A DNA stretch of 64,000 nt. Source: Halobacteriales archaeon YIM A00010. Its GTDB lineage: Archaea; Halobacteriota; Halobacteria; Halobacteriales; Haloarculaceae. The notes below the pieces were generated by a model. That model was not told the origin of the DNA, did not search any database, and saw only the letters and a list, made by a program, of their open reading frames with translations. This document shows positions 31,238-40,039 of this stretch, in pieces. Position 1 is the first letter of the stretch, and each line of letters opens with the position of its first letter. The translations under genes were made by a program, and so were the position numbers. The DNA is taken from positions 2,559,526 through 2,623,525 of the forward strand of contig JAKCFJ010000001.1 in assembly GCA_025041175.1 (NCBI GenBank), given 5' to 3'.

Positions 31238-31921
31238 ATGACGCAATCAGAACAACCACCAGCGTCATCGGCGGTCGCTCTCGCCCCGGACACCCGTCGT
31301 TTGCCTCCGCGAGCGGCGCGAGCGTGGACGGAGAAAATGAGCGTTCGAGCGCTCGGAAGCGGGAGATACGCCGTTATCGGACAGAGCGATTCGGCGTACG
31401 AGGTCGATCTCCAGTCGGGGTGGTGTACCTGCCCCGACCACCAGTATCGCGGTGAGCGGTGCAAGCACATCCGGCGAGTTGCACTCGAAATAACGGGGGG
31501 ACTCGTTCCCGATCCCGATCACCGGGCGGTCACCTGTCTGGCCTGTGGCGAACGGGCGTTCGTCCGCGAAGCGGAGCCAGCGGTCTGTGAGTCCTGTCGG
31601 TTCACGCCGGGGACCACAGTCCGTGACCGCGAAACGGGCGATCTGCTCGTCGTGGTCGAACAGACCGGGGAACGCGCGGACTGCGTACTGATCGGTGACG
31701 GAACGGTCGCGGACTATCCGACCAACGCGGGCTACCCCCACGGTGATCCCGTCGTCAGGTGCGTCTACCCCTTCTCCGGCTCCTCGGACGAACCGTTCGA
31801 GGAGCGGCGTCGGTACGCGTTTCCCCACTCACGACTCCAACGGGAGTGGCGACCACAGGATACACAACAGCTTACGAGACAGACACAGCTTCCCAGTAGC
31901 GTCTCCCCTAGTAGTCGGTGA
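31238..31921 (+). CDS. SWIM zinc-finger protein
   Basis: A 227-residue protein with a SWIM motif ([22 protein letters not shown]; CxC ... CxH) at about residues 67-90. It is followed by a four-Cys zinc ribbon ([11 protein letters not shown] ... AVCESCRF). The rest includes a small beta domain ([30 protein letters not shown]) and a Gln-rich tail. SWIM domains bind DNA or proteins and occur in recombination and MuDR-like proteins. The 3' end overlaps the convergent hjc gene by 14 bp. Confidence 0.75.
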   Translation: MTQSEQPPASSAVALAPDTRRLPPRAARAWTEKMSVRALGSGRYAVIGQSDSAYEVDLQSGWCTCPDHQYRGERCKHIRRVALEITGGLVPDPDHRAVTCLACGERAFVREAEPAVCESCRFTPGTTVRDRETGDLLVVVEQTGERADCVLIGDGTVADYPTNAGYPHGDPVVRCVYPFSGSSDEPFEERRRYAFPHSRLQREWRPQDTQQLTRQTQLPSSVSPSSR

Positions 31922-32327
31922 GCGTCGTCTTCTCCGATTCGCCCGCGAGTTCGGCGATGTCCGTCCCCGAAGAAAGCGCCGTCTCGCGCTTTATGCGGTA
32001 GTTCCCGCCATCGGTGACGTGCAGGTCGGCTGGGTGAAAGAAATACCAGTCCTCGCGGTCGAACCGCACGCCTATGCGGGGTTTCGCGCCGAAATTCCGT
32101 GCGAAGAAGACGAGGCTTTCCACCTCTTCCCCGGTCAGATAGATCCGATCGCCACCGCTCGATTTCGCCTCGATGGCGTAGAACACCGACCCGTTGCCCG
32201 CGAGCACGTCCGGCAGCTCCCGCTCGGTCGCGCTCCCGCTTGCCGGCGCACGCATCACCGCAAACCCGTGCTCATCGAGCCGGTTGACAAGCTCTCTCTC
32301 CCGCCGTTCTCCCTTGCGGTTCGCCAT
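31908..32327 (-). CDS. hjc: Holliday junction resolvase Hjc
   Basis: A 139-residue archaeal Holliday-junction endonuclease. It has the N-terminal basic helix and catalytic Glu ([18 protein letters not shown]), then the nuclease core [27 protein letters not shown] with Asp and the E-x-K signature. It cleaves four-way junctions during recombination and repair. The ATG at 32327 gives the typical [10 protein letters not shown] start. It is convergent and overlapping with the SWIM gene. Confidence 0.92.
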   Translation of the reverse strand: MANRKGERRERELVNRLDEHGFAVMRAPASGSATERELPDVLAGNGSVFYAIEAKSSGGDRIYLTGEEVESLVFFARNFGAKPRIGVRFDREDWYFFHPADLHVTDGGNYRIKRETALSSGTDIAELAGESEKTTLTDY

Positions 32328-32749
32328 CGTATCCGTCTTCGAGGGGATCCCTAAAGGAATAGCGGTCCGGGCGACGATTCAACTAACGCGACCAACTCCA
32401 CTCCTGTTTCCTGACTCCCCTTTAGGTCCCTAAGCGGATTTAGTATTATTAATAATTACGTTTACGGTGGATGGCGTCGTTGCACCAGTACGCGCCATTG
32501 TGGTGCGGATCAATCATGACACAGTACACCGACACCGAGAACACAGGAACACCGACTGTCCCGCTTCTCTACAGCGACGATAGCGCAGAAACGATGCAGG
32601 AGTTGGTCTGGAGCCACCGGTTGGAGACCAGACGGTGATCTCCGCATCCGACCACGTTTCGGTTCGTTTTCTTCTCAGCTGACAACGCAAGCGGCTTGTT
32701 CGTTCCGCCGTCAGTTCGGGTATGACGACGCCAGGCTCGGGTGGGGAGC
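32328..32749. other. Intergenic region, mostly empty
   Basis: This 422-bp stretch contains the hjc promoter side (AT-rich TTTAGTATTATTAATAATTACG at about 32438-32460, here a likely TATA-rich region) and one weak 40-codon frame described separately. I see no RNA gene or repeat. Confidence 0.4.
32516..32638 (+). CDS. Possible 40-residue small protein
   Basis: ATG 32516 to TGA 32636-32638 encodes a 40-residue peptide (MTQYTDTENTGTPTVPLLYS ... SHRLETRR) with a haloarchaeal-looking acidic composition. An in-frame ATG at 32471 would add 15 residues, and an AT-rich block (32438-32460) lies upstream of that. There are no recognisable motifs. It may be a remnant or not translated. Confidence 0.25.
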   Translation: MTQYTDTENTGTPTVPLLYSDDSAETMQELVWSHRLETRR

Positions 32750-32989
32750 ATGCCTGATCCGTTCGCACAGTCCCCGGAGTTTCGAAAGTTCGCGTTGTAT
32801 CGCCACGAGGACGCCTCGGGGGTGTCGGGAACGGGGATCGTCGCCTACGGCGTGCAGTTCCCGCCACCTAACGGGAAGTGTGTGGTTGCGTGGATCACCG
32901 ATGTCGGCAGCGTCAGCGTCTACGACGACATCAACGACGTGCAAGCCGTCCACGGCCACGAGGGCGGTACTGACGTCATTTGGGAGTAA
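32750..32989 (+). CDS. Small conserved haloarchaeal protein, unknown function
   Basis: A 79-residue protein beginning MPDPFAQSPEFRKFALYRHEDASGVSGTGIVAYGVQFPPPNGKCVVAWITDVGSVSVYDDINDVQAVHGHEGGTDVIWE. It has a compact beta-rich look, and the GHEGGTDVIWE ending is distinctive. I recall near-identical small proteins in other haloarchaea but no function. It starts at the ATG at 32750, preceded by a GTGGGGAG purine run that could serve as a ribosome-binding site. A family D MITE begins 20 bp after the stop. Confidence 0.6.
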   Translation: MPDPFAQSPEFRKFALYRHEDASGVSGTGIVAYGVQFPPPNGKCVVAWITDVGSVSVYDDINDVQAVHGHEGGTDVIWE

Positions 32990-33009
32990 TCGGACGGCGT
33001 GCGTTCTCA

Positions 33010-33104
33010 TACTGTCGGACCTGCGGACGGAGTGCGACGGACTATCTCTCTGCTATCTGGCGATTCACCAGCAGCCGATACGCGATCACTCCCGTCCGAC
33101 AGTA
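33010..33104. mobile_element. MITE, family D (95 bp) at a stop codon, TSD TCA
   Basis: Termini are TACTGTCGGAC and GTCCGACAGTA, flanked by TCA at 33007-33009 and 33105-33107. The right TCA is the TGA stop (minus strand) of the BCCT transporter. The interior matches the reverse complement of the element at 1442. Confidence 0.9.
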
Positions 33105-34766
33105 TCAGTCGTCGGTCGGTAGCCCCGACTCAGACTCCGACCGCTCTGTGTGTGACATGGTGGTGGCGGGAGCGGCGTCTGCCTCGTCACCGACGTGTTG
33201 CTGGGCGACGCGGTAGCTGCTGTAGAGGATGACGAGCAAGAACACCGAGAACGGGAGCGCCATCGTCACTGACAGCGATTCGATGGCGCTGAATCCGTCG
33301 AGCTGGAGCGACACCATTCCGAACACGGCCAGCAGCGCGCCCCACCACGCGCGGTTTCGCGGATTGGGGTTTTCAGTGCCGAGCGTGATCGCAGACAGCA
33401 TGAACACGGCCGAATCGAGCGAGGTGATGATGTACCCCGCGATGACGAGCGCGAACAACACCGCGAGCACCGTTCCGTAGGGAGTGATGTTGAGCGCCGT
33501 GGCGATCGCCGCCGGTTCGCCGGCTTCCATCGCTTGGGCGATCTGTTGTTGGTTGCCGGGGGCGAGCACCCACCCGCCGATGAGCGAGTGTTGAATCCAC
33601 GTGAAAATCGTGGGGACCACGACGAGCACGGTGAACATCTCTCGCAACGTTCGGCCCTTCGAGATGCGAGCAACGAAGCTCCCGACGAAGATGCTCCATG
33701 CGGCCCACCACGCCCACCAGAAGCCGGTCAGGCCGGCTGCCCCATTGGCGCCGCCGTTCGGGGCGGTGTACAGCGTCAGCCGGAACATCTCGCTGAGCCA
33801 GACCCCCGTCGCGTCCATTCCCAGCTCGAACATGTAGAGGGTCGGTCCCACCACGACGAGTATCCCCATCGAAAGGGCGATGAACACGACCGTCGCGCGG
33901 GCAGCGTTGCGAATCCCCGAACGAAGCCCGAGCCAAACGTCCAGCAGGAAGACGATCCCGATGAGTCCGAAGACCGCGTAGGTCAGGATCGTCGCATCGA
34001 AACCGAACACGCGCCCGAGGATGGCGGACATCGTCTGTGCGCTGAATCCGAGCGTCGTCGCGATCCCGCCGATGATGGCGATGAGTGCCGCCGCATCGAC
34101 CAGCCAGTTAAAAGCAGCCCTCGAACTCACCCTGTCAGTGAGCCGATCGGGAAGCCAGTCCAGAACGCGGTTACCGGTGAGCCAATCGGGAAGCCGGTCC
34201 TGAACACGGATGCCGGTGAGCATCGAGCTGATCTTGTACTCGTTCACACCGTAGGTGTACACGGTGATCCCGAACGCCACTGCGACGGGAAGATACCACA
34301 TCGCCAGTCCGGGGAACACTTCGTGAATAAACATGAACGCCAGCGCCATCGACTCGGTGGACGCACCCTGGACCGGCGCGGGCGAGGGCGGCGATTGAAC
34401 GATCTGGATCGGCTCGGCGACCCCCCAGATGAGGATGGACGCGCCAAAGCCGACCGTGAACACCATCGATACCCACGAAAACAGCCCGAACTCCGGCTCG
34501 GCATCCGGACCGCCGATGCGGATCCGGCCGTATTTCGAGATCATCAACAACACCACGCCGATCAACAACACGAATCCGAGCAGGATGAACCACCACTCGA
34601 AGTAGGTGAGTATCCAGTCCTGCGCGTCGGTGAGCGTGTCGCTCAGAAACTTCGGAGCCAGAAGCCCGACGCCACCCAACGCGAGCATCACGGCCATTGT
34701 TACACCGAACAGTATCCGCTCGGACCACGAGGTCTCCTCTAGACCCAAAACGTACCACGGTCGCAT
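33105..34766 (-). CDS. BCCT-family (betaine/carnitine/choline) transporter
   Basis: A 553-residue, 12-TM secondary transporter for quaternary amines, probably osmoprotectant uptake. Signature regions are SMVFTVGFGASILIWGVAEPI, GLTGFWWAWWAAWSIFVGSFVARISKGRTLREM (the conserved TM8 and RxSKGRT loop) and ITSLDSAVFMLSAITLGTENP. The loop after TM5 holds a tandem 13-residue repeat (RVQDRLPDWLTGN / RVLDWLPDRLTDR). The C-terminal tail is hydrophilic. I chose the ATG at 34766; a TTG at 34772 is possible. The TGA stop is a MITE target duplication. Confidence 0.88.
   Translation of the reverse strand: MRPWYVLGLEETSWSERILFGVTMAVMLALGGVGLLAPKFLSDTLTDAQDWILTYFEWWFILLGFVLLIGVVLLMISKYGRIRIGGPDAEPEFGLFSWVSMVFTVGFGASILIWGVAEPIQIVQSPPSPAPVQGASTESMALAFMFIHEVFPGLAMWYLPVAVAFGITVYTYGVNEYKISSMLTGIRVQDRLPDWLTGNRVLDWLPDRLTDRVSSRAAFNWLVDAAALIAIIGGIATTLGFSAQTMSAILGRVFGFDATILTYAVFGLIGIVFLLDVWLGLRSGIRNAARATVVFIALSMGILVVVGPTLYMFELGMDATGVWLSEMFRLTLYTAPNGGANGAAGLTGFWWAWWAAWSIFVGSFVARISKGRTLREMFTVLVVVPTIFTWIQHSLIGGWVLAPGNQQQIAQAMEAGEPAAIATALNITPYGTVLAVLFALVIAGYIITSLDSAVFMLSAITLGTENPNPRNRAWWGALLAVFGMVSLQLDGFSAIESLSVTMALPFSVFLLVILYSSYRVAQQHVGDEADAAPATTMSHTERSESESGLPTDD
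34137..34214. repeat. 39-bp imperfect tandem duplication in the BCCT gene
   Basis: Two adjacent 39-bp units (34137-34175 and 34176-34214), sharing blocks such as ATCGGGAAGCC, encode two 13-residue copies in a cytoplasmic loop of the transporter. A third partial copy (GGTGAGC) follows. The unit length keeps frame. Confidence 0.8.
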
Positions 34767-35343
34767 TATCAATTACTTGGTATAAAAGCCGCTCGACTGC
34801 TGTTTCTCGAACGATCACGGACGCTGCTGTCGCTACTGCTATCGGTGTTTCGGTTCATACACCAAGGTACATCCAACCCAATCGATTGTCACTGAAAAGC
34901 TCGTTGCTACGGACATCCGAGGCGAGAGACGTTCTTCCGGCGGATGTCAACGTGTCACCCGAATGGATGCGGCAAATGATTCCGGATCGTGGGGGCTAAC
35001 GACCGGCGGCGGGCTGGTCAACACGGGATAGCTGTCCGTGCTATCGCTTCTCTCGGTCAGATCGTCGTTTGTTGCTCCGGTATGTTTTATACTACCCTCC
35101 GTGATATACATCGATGCTGGGGTAAAGCACAACACACCATCCACAATCCAATATTAGATATGGAATATGTAGGTCAGACTGTCGAAGCATCAGAACATAA
35201 TACTTCGCTGATATGGGCCGAGAGCCGGCGTATATCGCGTAGTAGTTGTGAAATTGAAAATTGATGTGTGTAGGTACGATGAACGTGAAGGTGGATGACG
35301 AATACGTCACTCGGATAGAGTGTACCTCAGTCATAAAACAATC
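34767..35343. other. Long intergenic region, no gene seen
   Basis: 577 bp between the BCCT start and a small secreted protein. The part from about 35080 to 35340 is noticeably AT-rich, with ATATTAGATATGGAATATG and CATAATACTTCG stretches that could hold promoters for the small secreted protein. No long inverted repeat, RNA gene or convincing reading frame was found. Confidence 0.5.
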
Positions 35344-35577
35344 ATGACATCGAAATTCGGAATGACGTTGACTGCTGTCCTGTTGTTGAGCCTCGTCGCG
35401 GGGGGAATGGGAACCGCTGCGGCTGCAGATACCGATATCAACAGCGGTGATACCACGGTCGTAAACGACAACGATCTGGTTGACGTCGACGACACCCTGA
35501 ACAACATCAGCACCAACGTCTTGGGCGTGCAGGTTGACGATAACGACGTGGCTCTCCTCTCCAGCATCTCTGGATAG
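35344..35577 (+). CDS. Small secreted protein with Sec signal peptide
   Basis: A 77-residue protein. The start MTSKFGMTLTAVLLLSLVAGGMGTAAAADTD is a classical Sec signal (basic n-region, hydrophobic core, AAA-A cleavage near residue 28). The mature part of about 50 residues is Asp/Asn-rich (TTVVNDNDLVDVDDTLNNISTNVLGVQVDDNDVALLSSISG) and contains an NIS sequon. No Cys lipobox is seen. The function is unknown; a stop lies right after LLSSISG, and a gene for an interacting protein is not visible. Confidence 0.6.
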   Translation: MTSKFGMTLTAVLLLSLVAGGMGTAAAADTDINSGDTTVVNDNDLVDVDDTLNNISTNVLGVQVDDNDVALLSSISG

Positions 35578-35596
35578 AGTCACGAACGACCATCTT

Positions 35597-36829
35597 TTAT
35601 AGCGTGAGCTGATCGTTCAGCTCCGGCGCCCGCGCGTCGTAGTCTCGTGTCCGTAGCTCGCTGGCGAACGACGCGCAGTTGTCGCCGTGGTTGAGGAGTA
35701 TCGTCGCGTCACGATACGCCGAAAGGTACTCGAGCAGCCCGTTTCGATCGGTGTGTGCCGAGAAGTCGAACGATTCCACGCGGGCGCTCACGGGCATCCT
35801 CCGCCCGTCGATCTCCGCCCGTCCGGTCTCTACCAGTTCCCGGCCCGGCGTTCCCTCCGCTTGGTAGCCGGTGAGCGCGATCGCGTTCGTCGGGCTCGAT
35901 CGGATCGCCGGGACGTACGTCATCGCCGGACCGCCGGTCAACATGCCGGCGGTCGTGAGCACCGTTGCGTTCGCGTCTGCGATGCGTCGTCGTTGCTCGT
36001 CCCCGCCGGAGACGGTGCGGGCGGCGGATTTCGCGCGTCGAAACGCCGTCGGATCGCGGAGGAAGTCGGGGTGCTGGCCGAAGAGGTCGGTCACGCGCGT
36101 GCCCATCCCATCCACGTAGCAGTCGACGTCGTGGGCCGCACAGATCATGCACAGCTCTTGGGTCCGTCCGATCGCAAACACCGGGACCACGACCGTGCCG
36201 CCGTTCCAGACAGTCGTTCGGACGGTTTCGACGAACCGGCGTTCCAGCTCCGCGCGGTCGGTGTGTTCCACGTCGGCGTACGTGCTCTCACAGACGACCA
36301 CGTCCGCCTCGGGTCGGGCGGTCGTTCCGGCGACCAGCCGCTGGTCGTCGGTGTGGAAATCGCCGGTGTACAGCAGGCGCGTGTCGCCGTCGTCCACGAG
36401 GACGTGCGCGCTGCCGGGGATGTGGCCCGCGTTGTACAGCGTGATCTCGTGGCCGGCCGCCTCGAACGGTTTTCCATAGTTGTGTGCGGTCGAGACCTGT
36501 CGCATCCGCCGGACCTCCTCCCCGGTGAACGGGCAGTCGTACGTCCCGCCGTGGAGCTTCAGCGTGTCCCGGGCGAGTACGTGTGCCAGCTCGCGGGTGG
36601 GCGGTGTCCAGTGGATCGCGGGGTGATCGGTGCCCGACAACAGTGTGGGAAGCGCGCCGACGTGGTCGAGGTGGCCGTGGGAAAGGACCACCGCTTCCGG
36701 TGTGACCGAGCCGACCGGAAACCGTGGCGGCGTGGCGTTCATCATCCCGTAATCGAGCAGCAGGCTGTCGTTGACGAGCACGGCGCTCCGCCCCACCTCG
36801 CGGGCACCGCCGAGAAACCGGAGTTCCAT
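35597..36829 (-). CDS. Beta-CASP metallo-beta-lactamase nuclease
   Basis: A 410-residue MBL-fold protein of the beta-CASP (RNA exonuclease/CPSF-like) group. It has the metal motif VLSHGHLDHVGALP, then HIPGSAHVLVDDGDTRLLYTGDFHTDDQ, the beta-CASP region VVCESTYADVEHT ... AIGRTQELCMICA, and FDFSAHTDRNGLLEYLSAYRDATILLNHGDN. It lacks the N-terminal KH domains of aCPSF1, so it is the shorter type used in RNA processing or decay. The ATG at 36829 starts MELRFLGGAREVGRS, the family N-terminus. It is divergent from a universal stress protein gene. Confidence 0.85.
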   Translation of the reverse strand: MELRFLGGAREVGRSAVLVNDSLLLDYGMMNATPPRFPVGSVTPEAVVLSHGHLDHVGALPTLLSGTDHPAIHWTPPTRELAHVLARDTLKLHGGTYDCPFTGEEVRRMRQVSTAHNYGKPFEAAGHEITLYNAGHIPGSAHVLVDDGDTRLLYTGDFHTDDQRLVAGTTARPEADVVVCESTYADVEHTDRAELERRFVETVRTTVWNGGTVVVPVFAIGRTQELCMICAAHDVDCYVDGMGTRVTDLFGQHPDFLRDPTAFRRAKSAARTVSGGDEQRRRIADANATVLTTAGMLTGGPAMTYVPAIRSSPTNAIALTGYQAEGTPGRELVETGRAEIDGRRMPVSARVESFDFSAHTDRNGLLEYLSAYRDATILLNHGDNCASFASELRTRDYDARAPELNDQLTL

Positions 36830-36930
36830 TGCTGGGGTGTAGCCCGTCCCAGGTGCTTGCCTCCACCGGCTCGTGGCTCCGGTGAGCTTTTCGACGCACT
36901 CTTTTAGGGCACTGCGTGCCATGTTCACAC

Positions 36931-37404
36931 ATGCTCGAGGATATTCTCGTTCCCACGGATGGACGCGAGGGAATGGGGCGCGTCACGGACCACGCGCTGG
37001 CGCTGGCGGAGCTGTGTGATGCGACACTGCACGTGCTGTACGTGGTGGACGAGACGGCCTACGGGTCGGTTCCGGACGACGCACGGGAACGGGTTCGGGA
37101 CACGCTCGCGGACGATGGCCGGAGCGCGACGAAAGCGGTCGCAGAGCGGGCCTACGAGATGGGGGTTTCAGTGACCCAAGAACTCCGGTGGGGCGATCCG
37201 GCGGTTGCGATCGTCGCGTACGTGGTCGAAAACGACATCGATCAGGTGGTGATGGGGACGCGGGGGAAAACAGGGTTCGAGCGGTATCTGCTCGGCAGCG
37301 TGGCCGAGAAGGTGGTGCGGGTGTCGCCCGTTCCGGTCGTGACCATTCATACTGGCGATCAGGAGGAGCTCGAGGAGGAGTTGGCGGAGCTCGTCGGGAC
37401 GTGA
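36931..37404 (+). CDS. Universal stress protein, UspA family
   Basis: A 157-residue UspA-domain protein: MLEDILVPTDGREGMGRVTDHALALAELCDATLHVLYVVDE at the start and the ATP-binding G-2x-G-9x-G(S/T) motif in VMGTRGKTGFERYLLGSVAEKVVRVSPVPVVTI. There is an acidic C-terminal tail (EELEEELAELVGT). It binds nucleotide and acts in stress responses, partner unknown. A TTTTA box at 36902-36906 lies about 27 bp before the ATG. Confidence 0.9.
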   Translation: MLEDILVPTDGREGMGRVTDHALALAELCDATLHVLYVVDETAYGSVPDDARERVRDTLADDGRSATKAVAERAYEMGVSVTQELRWGDPAVAIVAYVVENDIDQVVMGTRGKTGFERYLLGSVAEKVVRVSPVPVVTIHTGDQEELEEELAELVGT

Positions 37405-37462
37405 CTATCGGGGAAACGATGATGTCGGTTGGGGTAGCTCGTTTGGGTTCGACCGATGTGCC

Positions 37463-37846
37463 TTACAGTTTCGAGATTTCACCGGCTTCCTCGGCGGCGT
37501 TCCGGACCGATTGGAGGGACGCATGCGGGCTCGTGGCGGCGACAGTGGCGTTGACTGCACCTTCCAGGACCGGGCCGTCGGCGATCGTCGCGTCGACGTC
37601 GGCCTGTTCGATTGCGAGTTCGGCGTTCATTACTGCGCTACCGAGGTCAACGAGGACGACCACGCCCTCCTCGTCACCCATTGCTTCGATCGTCTCTCGG
37701 ATCGCCGTCGCGTCGGTGCCGATCCCGCCCTCTGGATCGCCACCGACCGCCGCTATCGGTGCGTCTTCCGATCCCATCTCCGCGGCGATCTCGCGGATGC
37801 CCTCGGCGGCGCGCCGGCTGTGTGAGATCACAACGAGTCCAACCAT
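37463..37846 (-). CDS. dhaM: PTS-dependent dihydroxyacetone kinase, phosphotransferase subunit DhaM
   Basis: A 127-residue EIIA(Man)-fold protein (MVGLVVISHSRRAAEGIREIAAEMG ... VVVLVDLGSAVMNAELAIEQ) with the phospho-acceptor His9 in the SHS motif and the DLGSA loop. DhaM passes phosphate from HPr to ADP bound on DhaL. It has only the EIIA domain, with no fused HPr or EI domains. It is the last gene of a dhaK-dhaL-dhaM operon, starting 1 bp after the dhaL stop. No ptsI/ptsH genes lie in the window. Confidence 0.9.
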   Translation of the reverse strand: MVGLVVISHSRRAAEGIREIAAEMGSEDAPIAAVGGDPEGGIGTDATAIRETIEAMGDEEGVVVLVDLGSAVMNAELAIEQADVDATIADGPVLEGAVNATVAATSPHASLQSVRNAAEEAGEISKL

Positions 37847-37847
37847 C

Positions 37848-38564
37848 TCATCCCTCCTGGTTCTTGACGCCGTCGGGCGTCGTCGGCGACCTAGCGTCCT
37901 CCTCGACGTCACCCTCTGCTTCCATCGTCTCGCGCGCGGTCGCAAGGATTTCCTCCACGATGAACAGCGTGCTCGTCGCGCCGGGGTCCTGGTGCCCAAC
38001 GGACCGCCAGCCGAGGTAGGACGCGCGGCCCTTCTCGGCCTTGATCGGTAGCGTGAAGTCGACGCCCCGCTCGCAGGCGGCCACGGTCTTCGCCAGCGCA
38101 GCCAGTGGAGAGAGATCGTCCTGCTCGATGGACTTCCGGTAGGTGTGGACGGCGGGTACCAGTGTGTCGACCATCGTTTTCTGTCCGACTGCAGCGTCGC
38201 CGCGTTCCTGGACGCTCTTCAGATAGGCTTCGGCGAACGCGATCGTCGTTTCTGCGGTGACGCCGTCAGCGAGTTCGCCGCTCGCCTGCATCAGCCCGCC
38301 GCCGTACAGCGGACCAGCGGCCCCGCCGACCTCCGAGAGCAGTGCGGTCCCGACCGTCTGCACGATTTCCTCGGGCGTCGGATCCTCGAGGGCCTCGACC
38401 TGCTCGACGGCCGCCTGGAACCCCCGGTCTAAGTTCGCGCCGTGGTCGGCGTCCCCGATCGCCGAGTCGAGTTCGGTCAGATATTCGCGTTCCTCCTCGA
38501 TCCTGTCGGCCACGTTCCGGACCGCGGCGACGGTCTCTTTTACTCCCGTGGTACCATCCGGCAT
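37848..38564 (-). CDS. dhaL: Dihydroxyacetone kinase, ADP-binding subunit DhaL
   Basis: A 238-residue helical-barrel DhaL domain. The nucleotide/Mg-binding segment is LDSAIGDADHGANLDRGFQAA, followed by SEVGGAAGPLYGGGLMQASGEL and VGHQDPGATSTLFIVEEIL near the end. It carries the ADP/ATP that phosphorylates DHA bound on DhaK. The C-terminal tail (about 25 residues, EEDARSPTTPDGVKNQEG) is longer than usual and acidic. I chose the ATG at 38564; the upstream frame to 38642 lies in the dhaK-dhaL gap. Confidence 0.92.
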   Translation of the reverse strand: MPDGTTGVKETVAAVRNVADRIEEEREYLTELDSAIGDADHGANLDRGFQAAVEQVEALEDPTPEEIVQTVGTALLSEVGGAAGPLYGGGLMQASGELADGVTAETTIAFAEAYLKSVQERGDAAVGQKTMVDTLVPAVHTYRKSIEQDDLSPLAALAKTVAACERGVDFTLPIKAEKGRASYLGWRSVGHQDPGATSTLFIVEEILATARETMEAEGDVEEDARSPTTPDGVKNQEG

Positions 38565-38619
38565 ACTCTTTTCGTACTGTTCGAATGGATTTAAGTAGTG
38601 CGCGTTGCTGGCCCGACCG

Positions 38620-39618
38620 TCAGACCGAGAGCGCCGGCGCATCGGCCGGGTGTGCGAGCAGCTCTTTCAACTCGCTGTCGAGATCGAGGACGGTGATCGA
38701 GCAGCCACGCATGTCGAGCGATGTCATGTACTCTCCGACCCACGCGTCCCAGACTTCGAGGCCGCGGTCGTCCAGGAGCTCCTGGAGCCGGCGTTCGACG
38801 ATGTACAGCTCCGACAGCGGCGTCCCGCCCATCCCGTTGACAATGGTGGCGATCTCGCCCTCGGGATCTAGGTCCTCGAGAACGTTCTCGGCGAGTCGGT
38901 CCGCGATCTCGTCTGCGGGCGCGATCTCTGTGCGTTCGACCCCCCGTTCCCCATGGATTCCGATGCCGATCTCCATCTCATCGTCGTCGATGTCGAAGGT
39001 GGGTTCTCCTTTCTCCGGGGGGACACAGGAGGTCAGCGCCATCCCCATCGTTGCGACGTTGTCGATGACCTTCTCGGCGACGCGCTGGACGTCGTCCAGA
39101 TCCCCACCCTGGTGGGCCTTCGCACCGGCGCATTTGTGGACGAAAATCGTCCCACAGACGCCACGCCGTCCGGACGTGTGTTCGGAGTCCTCGACAGCAA
39201 CATCGTCGTTGACGACGACCTGAGCGACCTCGGTGTCGGCCTTCATCGCGGCCATGTCGGCGGCAGCGTCGAAGTTCATCACATCGCCCTCGTAGTTCTT
39301 GACGACGCAGAGCACCCCCGCTCCCCCGTCGCAGGCCCGAATCATCTCGTCGAGTTCGTCACCCGTCGGCGAGGTGAACACCTCCCCGGCCGCGGCGCCG
39401 TCGAGCATCCCCTCTCCGAGGTAGCCGGCGTGTGTGGGTTCGTGACCGCTTCCACCGCCGCTGACAATCCCGACCTTCTCCCCGACTGGTGCACCATTCC
39501 GGACCAACACGTTGGTGTTTGATAACCGACTGATCGTTTCGAGGTTCGCCGCGACGATCCCGTCGAGCATCTCGTCGACGTAGTCCTCGGGCTCGTTACT
39601 CAACTTCTCCATTGCCAT
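38620..39618 (-). CDS. dhaK: Dihydroxyacetone kinase, substrate-binding subunit DhaK
   Basis: A 332-residue DhaK. It starts AMEKLSNEPEDYVDEMLDGIVAAN and contains the VGIVSGGGSGHEPTHAGYLGEGMLDGAAAGEVF block and the DHA-binding His in IGIGIHGERGVER, the covalent hemiaminal site of the family. It converts dihydroxyacetone to dihydroxyacetone phosphate for glycolysis together with DhaL and DhaM. DHA use is known in haloarchaea such as Haloquadratum. The first gene of the operon; the ATG at 39618 (or 39612) is the start. Confidence 0.93.
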   Translation of the reverse strand: MAMEKLSNEPEDYVDEMLDGIVAANLETISRLSNTNVLVRNGAPVGEKVGIVSGGGSGHEPTHAGYLGEGMLDGAAAGEVFTSPTGDELDEMIRACDGGAGVLCVVKNYEGDVMNFDAAADMAAMKADTEVAQVVVNDDVAVEDSEHTSGRRGVCGTIFVHKCAGAKAHQGGDLDDVQRVAEKVIDNVATMGMALTSCVPPEKGEPTFDIDDDEMEIGIGIHGERGVERTEIAPADEIADRLAENVLEDLDPEGEIATIVNGMGGTPLSELYIVERRLQELLDDRGLEVWDAWVGEYMTSLDMRGCSITVLDLDSELKELLAHPADAPALSV

Positions 39619-40039
39619 AATTACGCTATCGACAAATACTGCGAAAAATCTTTCGTGCAAATCGATGGCTCGTCATTCTCGTGACCGTCGTCGAGGCCGG
39701 TTTCGCGAGATAGATCGCAGGCCACGTTCGGGGTGATCCGAACCGATGACTGATGGAGAGGACGAGTGAGCGCGGTCCGTGGGCGCGTCGTCCGGTGGCG
39801 CTATCACCCGCGATGGCTGAACGACCCCCTATCGGGAGTGACAGGCCGTGGTCTCCGGGTTCGGAATCCGCCTTTTGTCGTTTCTTCGATGTTCTCTTCG
39901 CTCACTGCTTCGGCATATTACCGTCCCGGACGCGAAAAGATGTGAAAAGTGATGGACTCGTTGGGTGTTGCTTTCATGTTTTCACCGAGGGAATAGATGG
40001 GACACACGTGTGTAGATGAGATCACGAGTTGATTTTCGG
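39619..40039. other. Intergenic region upstream of dhaK
   Basis: 421 bp. It should hold the dhaKLM promoter (AT-rich ATCGACAAATACTGCGAAAAATC at about 39627-39650). I see no credible reading frame or repeat in the rest. The opposite side ends at the stop of the membrane protein gene at 40040. Confidence 0.45.

Noticed and set aside
34989-35264. 91-codon frame in the gap before the small secreted protein
   Set aside because: No domain, poor codon pattern, and part lies in AT-rich DNA; not supported.
39753-40019. 88-codon frame upstream of dhaK
   Set aside because: Composition is Arg/Pro/Ser-rich and shows no domain; typical of a chance frame in GC-rich DNA.
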